64,000 nt of DNA, from assembly GCF_013343235.1 (NCBI RefSeq), contig NZ_CP040094.1, positions 7,497,001 to 7,561,000 of the forward strand, read 5' to 3'. Shown in pieces: positions 9,873-17,758 of this stretch; position 1 is the stretch's first letter; each line of letters opens with the position of its first letter. This stretch comes from Nostoc sp. TCL240-02. Lineage in GTDB: Bacteria; Cyanobacteriota; Cyanobacteriia; Cyanobacteriales; Nostocaceae. The position numbers and the translations under genes were made by a program. The notes below the pieces were generated by a model. It was not told where the DNA came from. It did no database searches and was given only the letters and a program-made list of their open reading frames with translations.

Positions 9873-10786
9873 ATCAGCAACAACCTATCTCGGTATCGAT
9901 TATTTTAGTTAACTATAATGGAGCAGATATTTTACCAGATTGCTTAAACTCTATACAAAAATTTATTGATATAGCTAACCATGAAATCATTCTTGTAGAC
10001 AATGCTTCTAGCGACGGCAGTGCTGAATTAGTTGAGACAAATTATCCCCAAATTCGCTTAGTTAAACAGTTAGATAATAGTGGTTTTGGAGCAGGGAATA
10101 ATGCAGGTGCAAAACTTGCTAGTGGAGAATTCTTATTTTTATTAAATACTGATACTGTACTTAACAGTAATATTATACCGCCTTTAATTGAATTGATGCA
10201 AGCAGATCCACAAGTAGGAATTATTGGTCCAAAACTGCTAAATCCAGATGGAAGCTTACAAATTTCTGTTTCGCCAGCATTAGGAATTAAAGGTGAATAT
10301 GAAGCTCGTCGGCTTCATCAAGCTTATCAAGATATCTCTCAGCAAAATTTGATTGAGCGGAAATTCCAAGAAGTTCGAGAAGTTGATATTGTTGTAGGGG
10401 CTGCTTTTTTTATTCGCTCAAATTTATTTCATCAATTAGGTGGATTTGACGAAAATTTTTTCATGTATTTTGAAGAATCAGATTTGTGCCAAAGAGCGCA
10501 GTATGAAGGGTATAAAATTATCTACACGCCTCATGTATCTTTGATTCATTTGAAAGGATATTCGATAAAGAAAGCTGCTAATGCAATGTCTATTGAATAT
10601 AGACGTAGCCAAATTTATTATTATCAAAAACATCGTCCTGGTTGGGAACAACTATTGTTACGCGTATATCTTCTTTATAAATTCTTCGGCGAATTTATAA
10701 CTACAGCTAATCCTAACAGTCTAAAAATTATTGTTTTGTTACTTACCATTAAAAAGAATGCCGTTAAAGTATCTGTATCTAATTAA
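9869..10786 (+). CDS. GT2 family glycosyltransferase
   Basis: A 305-residue family 2 glycosyltransferase starting with VSIILVNYNGADIL and carrying the DXD-type motif LLNTDTVL near residue 93. GGFDENFFMYFEESDLC near 190 is the usual acceptor/base region of the WcaA/RfbF-like group. The start overlaps the stop of the previous gene by four bases (ATGA), which supports one operon. The next gene starts 18 bases downstream. No membrane helix is obvious. Donor and acceptor are unknown. Confidence 0.88.
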   Translation: MNQQQPISVSIILVNYNGADILPDCLNSIQKFIDIANHEIILVDNASSDGSAELVETNYPQIRLVKQLDNSGFGAGNNAGAKLASGEFLFLLNTDTVLNSNIIPPLIELMQADPQVGIIGPKLLNPDGSLQISVSPALGIKGEYEARRLHQAYQDISQQNLIERKFQEVREVDIVVGAAFFIRSNLFHQLGGFDENFFMYFEESDLCQRAQYEGYKIIYTPHVSLIHLKGYSIKKAANAMSIEYRRSQIYYYQKHRPGWEQLLLRVYLLYKFFGEFITTANPNSLKIIVLLLTIKKNAVKVSVSN

Positions 10787-10804
10787 TAATATAGGGATTT
10801 TATT

Positions 10805-11875
10805 ATGCCCGTACTGGCAAATTTATCTTTTGCTCCAGCACAGCCGACAGGTTGGTTAAGTTATAGCTTGAATTTATTAAAAGAACTAAAAAATTTAGAT
10901 ATTGATGTATTAAGTCCAATTAAAATTTCTGGGATTAAATGTCATCAATCGCCACCAGGCATAACAACAGATTTTGGCATGAAAGGGAACTTAAAGCGTC
11001 TGCTATGGACGCAATTTAAACTACCAAGTCTTTATAAACAGATGGAGTCTAGATTATTATTTTCTCCGATCCCAGAGGCTCCTTTATTTTCTTCCTGCTC
11101 TTATATTGTTACTGTTCATGATTTAATTCCTTTAAGATTTCCACAATGGTTTTCTATAACACAGCAACTCTATTGTAGTTATTATATTCGTGCTGTAATA
11201 CAACAATCAAAACATGTTATTTGTAATTCAATGGCAACGGCTCAGGATTTAAGCAGTTTTTTGGGAGTTTCTGAAGAAAAAATCACTGCGATTCCACTAG
11301 CGTATGATGTAAAAAATTTTCTTTGCTTGAATTTATGCACACAAAATTATTTCCTTTATTTGGGACGGCATAATCCTTACAAAAATCCTGAACGTTTAAT
11401 TACTGCCTTTGCTGCACTGCCTAACTGCAAAGATTACGAACTCTGGTTAGCAGGACCGACTGATGCACGTTACACCCCAAGTTTAATAGCGCAAGTTACA
11501 AAACTAGGTATAACTAATCAAGTGAAGTTCCTAGATTATATTCCTTACAGTGAATTGCCAAAAATTATCAATCAAGCGATCGCTCTGGTTTTCCCTAGTC
11601 TCTGGGAAGGCTTTGGTTTACCTGTCCTCGAAGCAATGGCTTGTGGTACTCCCGTCATTACCTCCAATCTCTCCTCCTTACCAGAAGTGGCTGGAGACGC
11701 GGCGATTCTGATCGATCCCTACAACACCGGAGAAATTACAGAGGCGATGCAGGCGATCGCAACTAATTCGGCACTGCGATCGCAACTTTCTAGCCAGGGT
11801 ATCACTCATTCCCAAAAATTCAGTTGGGAAAAAACAGGAAAAGCAACCATCGAAGTGTTATCCCGGTACATGTAA
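10805..11875 (+). CDS. GT4 family glycosyltransferase (group 1)
   Basis: A GT-B fold transferase of 356 residues. The C-terminal donor-binding motif FPSLWEGFGLPVLEAMACG (near residue 265) contains the E-x7-E signature of family 4, and YLGRHNPYKNPERLI near 180 is the usual domain boundary. The N-terminal half is short, as in mannosyl-, rhamnosyl- or glucosyl-transferases of O-antigen and exopolysaccharide loci. It ends about 80 bases before rfbA. A degraded copy of its last 13 codons lies beyond rfbA at 13048-13089. Confidence 0.88.
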   Translation: MPVLANLSFAPAQPTGWLSYSLNLLKELKNLDIDVLSPIKISGIKCHQSPPGITTDFGMKGNLKRLLWTQFKLPSLYKQMESRLLFSPIPEAPLFSSCSYIVTVHDLIPLRFPQWFSITQQLYCSYYIRAVIQQSKHVICNSMATAQDLSSFLGVSEEKITAIPLAYDVKNFLCLNLCTQNYFLYLGRHNPYKNPERLITAFAALPNCKDYELWLAGPTDARYTPSLIAQVTKLGITNQVKFLDYIPYSELPKIINQAIALVFPSLWEGFGLPVLEAMACGTPVITSNLSSLPEVAGDAAILIDPYNTGEITEAMQAIATNSALRSQLSSQGITHSQKFSWEKTGKATIEVLSRYM

Positions 11876-11953
11876 AATAATACCGTTGAGTAAGGCAGGG
11901 ACTTAGAGAACGCAGGAACGCGGAGAATAACAAATGAAAAATGAAAAATCCCT

Positions 11954-13030
11954 ATGAAAGCACTAATTCTCTCTGGTGGAAAAGGTACACGCCTACGTCC
12001 CCTTACTTATAGCGGCGCAAAACAACTCGTACCAGTTGCTAATAAACCTGTTTTGTGGTATGGCATTGAAGAAATGGTCGCTGCTGGGATTACTGATATT
12101 GGCATTATCATCAGCCCGGAAACTGGAGCAGAAGTCCAAGGGAAAACCGGAAATGGAGAATACTTTGGAGCAAACATCACCTACATCGTACAAGAGCAGC
12201 CACTTGGACTTGCTCACGCCGTCCAAATCGCCCATCTCTTTTTAGGAGATTCTCCTTTTGTCATGTATTTGGGCGATAACCTGATTCAACTAGGTGAATT
12301 ACGTTACTTTCTGCAACAATTTAGCCAACAACAGCCAGATGCTCTGATTCTCTTGCGTTCAGTTGCCAACCCTAGCGCCTTTGGTGTAGCTGAGGTAGAT
12401 GATACAGGACGGGTATTACAGTTAATTGAAAAACCCAAAATTCCTCCTTCAAATCTGGCATTGGTAGGGGTTTATTTTTTTTCTCACCTCATCTATGATG
12501 CGATCGCAAATATCCAACCTTCTGCCAGAGGCGAACTAGAAATCACTGATGCTATTCAATACCTAATTAATCAGAATAAGCAAGTTTTAGCATATAATCT
12601 TCAAGGCTGGTGGCTTGACACTGGTAAAAAAGATGACTTATTAGAAGCTAACCGATTGATTCTCGATACGTATTTGACAGCATCAGTTCTTGGCGAAATC
12701 GATGCCCAAAGTCAGATTATTGGGCGAGTCCAAATCGGTGCAAAATCTAAAGTAATTAACTGCACAATTCGGGGGCCAGTAGTCATTGGTAGCAATTGTC
12801 ATTTAGAAAACTGCTTTATTGGCCCTTATAGTAGTATTGCTAACAATGCGACACTAATTGATACTGATTTAGAACACAGCGTGATTTTAGAAGGCGCTAA
12901 AATTGCCGGAATTCATCAGCGCATTATTGATAGTGTGATTGGGCAACGGGCACAATTGACTCTTGCACCTCGCCGCCCCAAAGCCTTGCGATTTCTAATT
13001 GGCGATGACTGTCAAATTGAACTAACCTGA
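11954..13030 (+). CDS. rfbA: Glucose-1-phosphate thymidylyltransferase (long form)
   Basis: Makes dTDP-glucose from glucose-1-phosphate and dTTP, the first step of dTDP-rhamnose synthesis. LSGGKGTRLRPLT at residues 6-18 is the nucleotide-binding loop, YLGDNL near 105 holds the metal-binding aspartate, and IEKPKIPPS follows. Residues about 240-358 form a hexapeptide left-handed beta helix (IGSNCHLENCFIGPYSSI), which marks the longer, archaeal/cyanobacterial-type RmlA rather than the short enterobacterial one. rfbC and rfbD follow on the same strand. rfbB is absent from the visible cluster. Confidence 0.92.
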   Translation: MKALILSGGKGTRLRPLTYSGAKQLVPVANKPVLWYGIEEMVAAGITDIGIIISPETGAEVQGKTGNGEYFGANITYIVQEQPLGLAHAVQIAHLFLGDSPFVMYLGDNLIQLGELRYFLQQFSQQQPDALILLRSVANPSAFGVAEVDDTGRVLQLIEKPKIPPSNLALVGVYFFSHLIYDAIANIQPSARGELEITDAIQYLINQNKQVLAYNLQGWWLDTGKKDDLLEANRLILDTYLTASVLGEIDAQSQIIGRVQIGAKSKVINCTIRGPVVIGSNCHLENCFIGPYSSIANNATLIDTDLEHSVILEGAKIAGIHQRIIDSVIGQRAQLTLAPRRPKALRFLIGDDCQIELT

Positions 13031-13047
13031 CTTACTTGGTGAAAAGA

Positions 13048-13089
13048 AGAAAAGCCACGATCGAAGTGTTACCTGCTAGCTGTAAAATA
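13048..13089 (+). pseudogene. Fossil 3' tail of a glycosyltransferase gene
   Basis: About 42 bases between rfbA and rfbC closely repeat the end of the GT4 gene at 11838-11879. Both encode KATIEVL and continue through the stop region to TGTAAAATA, with roughly eight differences. It is too short to be a gene. It looks like the scar of a duplication or exchange that brought rfbA in between. Confidence 0.55.
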
Positions 13090-13146
13090 CAAGCATTAAA
13101 TTACTCTCACAATTAACACTGTGGCGGGTTACTCGAAATAATATTA

Positions 13147-13692
13147 ATGAGTATTGTACATACCAGAATTCCCGAAGTTATACAACTCGAACCCAAAGTA
13201 TTTGCAGACGATCGCGGATTCTTTTTTGAAGCCTACAACGACCGGAAATTTGCTCAAGAGACTGGTATTGTTACCAACTTCGTCCAGGATAACCACTCTT
13301 GCTCTAAACAAAATGTACTACGGGGATTGCACTATCAAATTCAACAACCTCAAGGTAAACTTGTTCGGGCCATTGTTGGTACTATCTTTGACGTAGCCGT
13401 AGATATTAGAAAAAGTTCGGCTACCTTTGGTAAATGGGTAAGTTATGAACTCAGTGCTGAGAACAAACGTGTACTGTGGATACCACCAGGCTTTGCTCAC
13501 GGGTTTCTTGTGCTTTCAGAAATAGCCGAAGTTCTCTATAAAGCTACAGATTACTACGCACCCCAAGGCGATCGCACCATATTATGGAACGATCCAGATT
13601 TAGCGATAGATTGGCCCCTGAGTGGGCCACCGATTTTATCAGCTAAAGACCAAGCCGGGAAACCTTTGAGAACTGCTGAACTATTTGATTAA
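13147..13692 (+). CDS. rfbC: dTDP-4-dehydrorhamnose 3,5-epimerase
   Basis: RmlC epimerises C3 and C5 of dTDP-4-keto-6-deoxyglucose. The 181-residue length is normal. Family landmarks are ADDRGFFFEAYN near residue 20, VLRGLHYQIQQPQGKLV near 60 (with the catalytic histidine) and WIPPGFAHGFLVLS near 115, where the cupin metal-free active site lies. It sits between rfbA and rfbD on the same strand. A short CATTGGT tandem repeat lies in the spacer just after its stop (about 13698-13720). Confidence 0.94.
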   Translation: MSIVHTRIPEVIQLEPKVFADDRGFFFEAYNDRKFAQETGIVTNFVQDNHSCSKQNVLRGLHYQIQQPQGKLVRAIVGTIFDVAVDIRKSSATFGKWVSYELSAENKRVLWIPPGFAHGFLVLSEIAEVLYKATDYYAPQGDRTILWNDPDLAIDWPLSGPPILSAKDQAGKPLRTAELFD

Positions 13693-13843
13693 GTAGTCAT
13701 TGGTCATTGGTCATTAGTACATACCCCGTCTCTTGTGATACCCTAAGCTTACTTTTATGGTGTGGCGGAAAAACTTTGTCTTTCATCGGACTAATTCAAA
13801 CCACGTTAAAGAGTGGGCGTGGCTTCTCTTGGACAAATGACAA

Positions 13844-14734
13844 ATGACTAAATCAATTTTGCTGATTGGTAGCAACGGTCAAGTGGGTAAGGAACTAGAA
13901 CAAATCCTCTCAAGCTATGGCAATGTTATCTCAGTAGCACGCCCAATAGTAGACCTTGCCCAACCCGATAACCTCCGCAACTTTATCAGAGCAAAGCAGC
14001 CGCAAATCATTATTAATGCTGCTGCTTACACTGCTGTAGACAAAGCCGAAAGCGAACCCGAACTTGCTAGCGCTATTAATGCTACTGCACCCCTAATTAT
14101 TGCCCAAGAAAGCCAAAAATTAGGAGCTTTTCTAATTCATATTTCGACCGATTATGTTTTTGATGGTAATGGGTATCGCCCTTACCAGGAAACCGATGCA
14201 ACTAATCCCTTGAGTGTTTATGGTAAAACCAAACTTGCTGGAGAAGAAGCAATTCGGGAAACTTGCGCCCATCACCTCATCCTCCGTACTGCTTGGGTTT
14301 ATGGAACCTTTGGCAAAAGTAATTTTGTTAAAACCATGCTGCGACTAGGTGCAGAACGCCAAGAACTCCGTGTTGTTGCTGATCAAATTGGTAGCCCGAC
14401 TTGGGCGCAAGATATAGCCGCAGTCATCGCCCAGACGATTCCCCAGTTAACCCCAGAAATTAGCGGCACTTATCACTACACAAATAGCGGCGTTGCTAGC
14501 TGGTATGATTTTGCCGTTGCCATTTTTGAAGAAGCCCAACAGCTAGGCTTTCCTTTAAAAATTGAACGTATTGTCCCCATTACAACTGCCGAATATCCAA
14601 CACCAGCAAGTCGCCCATCCTATTCTGTGCTTGCTTGTGGGAAAATTTCTGCGATTCTAGGGACTTATGCCCCTCATTGGCGACAAAGACTTCGGCAAAT
14701 GCTTAGGGATTTGAAAATTGGGAATGGGACGTAG
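13844..14734 (+). CDS. rfbD: dTDP-4-dehydrorhamnose reductase
   Basis: RmlD performs the last, NAD(P)H-dependent step to dTDP-L-rhamnose. It is a short-chain dehydrogenase fold with the dinucleotide-binding GSNGQVGKEL at residues 9-18, STDYVFDG near 102 and the YGKTK catalytic tyrosine/lysine at about 126-130. LRTAWVYG follows. The length of 296 is typical. The gene ends in a run of short GGGAAT/GGGCATT repeats (14715-14775), which belong to the short tandem repeats common in Nostoc-type genomes. Confidence 0.93.
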   Translation: MTKSILLIGSNGQVGKELEQILSSYGNVISVARPIVDLAQPDNLRNFIRAKQPQIIINAAAYTAVDKAESEPELASAINATAPLIIAQESQKLGAFLIHISTDYVFDGNGYRPYQETDATNPLSVYGKTKLAGEEAIRETCAHHLILRTAWVYGTFGKSNFVKTMLRLGAERQELRVVADQIGSPTWAQDIAAVIAQTIPQLTPEISGTYHYTNSGVASWYDFAVAIFEEAQQLGFPLKIERIVPITTAEYPTPASRPSYSVLACGKISAILGTYAPHWRQRLRQMLRDLKIGNGT

Positions 14735-14837
14735 GGAATGGGGCATTGGACATTGGGAATTGGGCATTGGGAATGATTATTTTCATTTTCCTTGTCCCCC
14801 TTGTCTCCCTCTGCCCCCTGCTCCCATTCCCCATTCC
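14715..14837. repeat. Short tandem GGGCATTGGGAAT repeats plus C-rich tract
   Basis: Between the convergent rfbD and comB genes there are several imperfect copies of GGGCATTGGGAAT and then a C-rich stretch built from CCTTGTCCCCC, CCCTGCTCCC and CCCCATTCCC units. The same C-rich vocabulary recurs at about 24750-24842, 33433-33478 and inside lysC. No gene is present. It may also act as the convergent termination zone. Confidence 0.6.
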
Positions 14838-15572
14838 CTATCCTCTTTTTAAAACTCCCGTCTCTTGTTGTATGGGCAAAACATCTAAAATATCAGTTTG
14901 GGAACAATATTTTAAATCATCTAGACAGTCAAGACGCAACAATCGTTGTCCGTGACTAGCTTGGTGGAATAATCCTAATAAATTATCTTGCCACTGAGAG
15001 TAAAGAGCGATCGCACCAGCCACTTCATCGTTACCAGCTAGTTCTTCTGGTGACAACTGTGTTTGTTGTAAAATACTATGAGCAATCGCACCCGCACAAA
15101 CTGTATCCTCTAAAGAAAAACTACCTTCCCAACCGGAACCGACAATCCACACTGTCTCTGGTTGTTTTTCTAGGAGAAATTGCACTACCGCCGCCCGGTT
15201 AATCAAGGCAGCTGCTAAGAGATTTGGGGAGTCTTGTACCCGTTGTAAAGCACGAGTGCCATTTGTGGTACTGATAAACAACCGTCGCCCCTGCACTAAT
15301 TCTGGTGTGCAATCGAGGGGAGAGTTACCCAACTCAAAGCCAGGTACTTTCGCGCCACCGCGTTCTCCAGCTCGCAGCCGTTTTTCAGCGGGCCATTTTT
15401 CGCTAACTTCAACTAACTTGTCTAAATCGCTGAATACTTGTACAGCTTCGCCTCCAGCTGCCAAAACTGTCGCTATTGTGCTAGTAGCCCGCAAAACATC
15501 GACTGCGATCGCACATTCTGGCGCTTTACCCGTTGGAGTCAATTCAGGAGTGTGGTATACAAATAGCTTCAC
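14838..15572 (-). CDS. comB: 2-phosphosulfolactate phosphatase-like protein (ComB family)
   Basis: The ComB family hydrolyses 2-phosphosulfolactate to sulfolactate in coenzyme M synthesis in archaea; in cyanobacteria, which do not make coenzyme M, the substrate is uncertain. Conserved stretches are [13 protein letters not shown] near residue 22, [17 protein letters not shown] near 70 and the signature STTNGTRAL near 101, then [17 protein letters not shown] near 147. It begins at a GTG (15572). It runs convergent to rfbD, so it marks the end of the polysaccharide cluster. Confidence 0.85.
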   Translation of the reverse strand: MKLFVYHTPELTPTGKAPECAIAVDVLRATSTIATVLAAGGEAVQVFSDLDKLVEVSEKWPAEKRLRAGERGGAKVPGFELGNSPLDCTPELVQGRRLFISTTNGTRALQRVQDSPNLLAAALINRAAVVQFLLEKQPETVWIVGSGWEGSFSLEDTVCAGAIAHSILQQTQLSPEELAGNDEVAGAIALYSQWQDNLLGLFHQASHGQRLLRLDCLDDLKYCSQTDILDVLPIQQETGVLKRG

Positions 15573-15910
15573 GTGCTGGATACACCTGCTTTAATACAAC
15601 TTCCGCAAATAACATTCTACCCAGTTGGTGACACTAACTATAGTTACAATTACTCTCAGGGATTTTTTTAGCATCAGAATGCACTATGCAACCCATTCAA
15701 TATATAATAAACACTCAAAAAGTCTACTTTTATGCTTATAGACTGTCAGACTTGCTGCATTATCCTGTAATGTAAAACAAGAACAGGCTTTCTAAAACTG
15801 TATTTGGCATTCCAAGTTAGCACCACTACGCATACTGACTAACCTTGCCAAACAAAAACCGAAATTTTCACCTCCACTCCGCTTATCCAAAATCTCAAAT
15901 CGAAATCGCT
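15573..15910. other. Divergent intergenic region upstream of comB and the BlaI-like gene
   Basis: Some 338 AT-rich bases separate two divergent genes and must hold both promoters. The frame of the downstream regulator is open back to 15845. I find no RNA gene and no convincing palindromic operator. Confidence 0.45.
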
Positions 15911-16330
15911 ATGGCACCTTTACCCGACTACCGCCCTAAACAACTATCTTTAGGCCCGTTGGAAGCGGAAATTTTAAATATCATCTGGGAACTTGGTTCA
16001 GCCACAGTCAAGGATGTACACGATCGCATTTTGACTGATCCCAACCGCGAATTAGCCTATACTTCTGTCACCACCGTTTTACGTCGCCTCACTGATAAAG
16101 GTTGGTTAGCCTGCGATAAAAAAGAGCGAGCATTCTATTGGCGGCCAATGCTGAGTAAGCAGCAATCAGATGTCATCAAAGCTCATGAGCAGTTACAGCG
16201 ATTTCTGGCAGTGGGGAACCCCGATGTTGTTGCAGCTTTTGCTGATAGTCTGGATGAAGCAGCTAGTGAGCAAATAGCAGCGATCGCCAAACGTATTCAA
16301 TCTGCACGCCAGGCCAGGGAGGAAAAATGA
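15911..16330 (+). CDS. BlaI/MecI/CopY-type winged-helix repressor
   Basis: A 139-residue DNA-binding regulator. LGPLEAEILNIIWELGSATV with VKDVHDRI, then YTSVTTVLRRLTDKGWL, are the helix-turn-helix and wing of the BlaI/MecI family. These repressors are inactivated by cleavage through a BlaR1/M56-type membrane protease, which is exactly what the next gene encodes, with four bases overlapping. The ATG at 15911 is chosen because homology starts there; an upstream TTG at 15845 would add 22 unrelated residues. Target genes are unknown, and no beta-lactamase lies adjacent (a beta-lactamase-like gene lies 13 kb away). Confidence 0.85.
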   Translation: MAPLPDYRPKQLSLGPLEAEILNIIWELGSATVKDVHDRILTDPNRELAYTSVTTVLRRLTDKGWLACDKKERAFYWRPMLSKQQSDVIKAHEQLQRFLAVGNPDVVAAFADSLDEAASEQIAAIAKRIQSARQAREEK

Positions 16331-17169
16331 TGCATCTAATAATGATTTTGAATGCTTTGGCAGTTGCCTGGTGGTTAAGATCCGCTTGGAATCAACATCA
16401 AGGCAGTTGGAGTCGGCGGTGGCAGCGATCGCTCTTTTTGTTTCTCTTCCCCCCCTTGCTAATTTTCATGACTGCGATCGCTGTGCTGTTCATGGGGCCT
16501 CAAGGACAAATGGGCGGGATGTATACAGGCTCAATTAGCTATTTACTAGCATTAATTTATTTGGCATTTTTTGCCATTTCATGCATTAAACTTGCCTTCC
16601 AGGGTTGGCAATCTGTAGAATCTGCCCGTAACTGCCCTTTAGTGAATGTTGGCGATAGACGAGCCAGACTGCTGCAAACGGGCGCGTTGTTTGCAGGTCA
16701 AATTGGTTTTTGGCAACCAGAACTAGTGGTTAGCCAAGGATTAATGCAAACTCTCTCACCCGCTCATTTAGAAAGCGTCTTAGCCCATGAGCAAGGGCAT
16801 CATCATTATAGGGATACATTCTGGTTTTTCTGGCTAGGTTGGGTGCGTTCTTGCACTGCATGGTTGCCGAATACAGAGCCTTTGTGGGAAGAACTTTTAG
16901 CTTTGCGCGAACTCCGTGCCGATGGTTATGCAGCATTGCAGGTAGACCCTCTGGTGCTAGCAGAATCACTTTTATTAGTGGTTAGTAGCGGCCCCGTCTT
17001 ATCAGAAATTTGCTGTGCTGCATTAGGTTCCTCTGGTGCAGATCGTTTAGAACAAAGAGTAGAAGCTTTGTTAGCACCACCAGAACCAACCCCAGAAGCT
17101 CAATTACAATCTTGGCGTGGCTTTCTTTTAGCTTTGTTACCTTTAGTAACTGTGATGTTTCATAGTTAA
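16327..17169 (+). CDS. M56 family (BlaR1-like) membrane metallopeptidase
   Basis: A 280-residue integral membrane zinc protease. Three N-terminal hydrophobic segments (around residues 3-20, 35-57 and 70-92) precede the zinc motif HEQGH (HExxH) at about 156-160, followed by a further helix (FWFFWLGWV) and the glutamate-bearing ELRADGYAA. It lacks the large extracellular penicillin-sensor domain of BlaR1, as do most cyanobacterial homologs. The start ATG overlaps the stop of the BlaI-like gene, so the pair is one operon: protease and its repressor substrate (inference from family precedent). Confidence 0.85.
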   Translation: MMHLIMILNALAVAWWLRSAWNQHQGSWSRRWQRSLFLFLFPPLLIFMTAIAVLFMGPQGQMGGMYTGSISYLLALIYLAFFAISCIKLAFQGWQSVESARNCPLVNVGDRRARLLQTGALFAGQIGFWQPELVVSQGLMQTLSPAHLESVLAHEQGHHHYRDTFWFFWLGWVRSCTAWLPNTEPLWEELLALRELRADGYAALQVDPLVLAESLLLVVSSGPVLSEICCAALGSSGADRLEQRVEALLAPPEPTPEAQLQSWRGFLLALLPLVTVMFHS

Positions 17170-17317
17170 ATTAAATTTAGGCAACTCCAAAAAATAAAAA
17201 CAACCACTTGAAGTTGCTGACTGATGACTTTTAATTGTTGACTATGAATAGTGGGATATTTTTTATTTAGAAGTCCCGTTAAAAAGCTATTACGGCACGA
17301 AACTATGACGGTAGCAA

Positions 17318-17570
17318 CTTCTGTCTTCGCTGTAGGAGATTCTGCGTTCACGTTTCCGTATTTTGCGTAGTCTGTAGGAAGTTCTGCGTTCACATTTCCG
17401 TATTTTGCGTAGTCTGTAGGAGGTTCTGCGTTCACATTTCCGTATTTTGCGTAGTCTGTAGGAGGTTCTGCGTTCACGTTTCCGTGTTTTGCGTAGTCTG
17501 TAGGAGGTTCTGCATTCACGTTTCCGTGTTTTGCGTAGTCTGTAGGAAGTTCTGCCATGACTGTAGCGAT
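17318..17570. repeat. 42-bp minisatellite, about six copies
   Basis: A unit of 42 bases (TTCTGCGTTCACGTTTCCGT, then ATTTTGCGTAGTCTGTAGGA plus two more bases) is repeated about six times with few differences. Because 42 is divisible by three, two minus-strand frames stay open as 14-residue repeats (one reads TDYAKHGNVNAEPP). I do not call either frame a gene: both are equally open, neither has a ribosome site, and the flanks show no protein homology that I recognise. The remaining spacer 17571-17758 has the dispersed repeat noted separately. Confidence 0.75.
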
Positions 17571-17659
17571 ATCGGTTGCGACAATAACGATAAAAACTTT
17601 GTTCTCTCCTACACCCATGTTTTTGAAAATGGGTAAACAATACAGTTTGGTTAAGACAA

Positions 17660-17685
17660 GAGACGCGATAAATCGCCGTCTCTAC
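17660..17685 (-). repeat. Dispersed 26-bp repeat (copy 1)
   Basis: The minus strand reads GTAGAGACGGCGATTTATCG followed by CGTCTC. The unit is partly self-complementary (GAGACG...CGTCTC). The same 26-mer occurs at 21434-21459 and 36660-36685, always between genes, so it is an intergenic dispersed element of this genome. Confidence 0.7.
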
Positions 17686-17758
17686 AAAAAACTGATTATT
17701 GTATTGCCTATTGCCTGCCTCTAGGACTAATTTCGCAACTTAAATAGAATTGTCTCTA

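Noticed and set aside
14746..14955. Plus-strand ORF of 69 codons after rfbD
   Set aside because: It is made of the GGGAAT/C-rich repeats and runs into comB on the opposite strand.
15911..17169. A beta-lactamase resistance operon
   Set aside because: Only the BlaI/M56 regulator pair is present; no lactamase gene is adjacent and the peptidase has no penicillin-sensor domain.
17318..17570. Tandem repeats as a possible CRISPR array
   Set aside because: Units are head to tail with no unique spacers and no cas genes nearby; it is a 42-bp minisatellite.
17166..17640. Minus-strand ORFs of 116 and 150 codons
   Set aside because: They are products of the 42-base repeat; both are open only because the unit length is a multiple of three.
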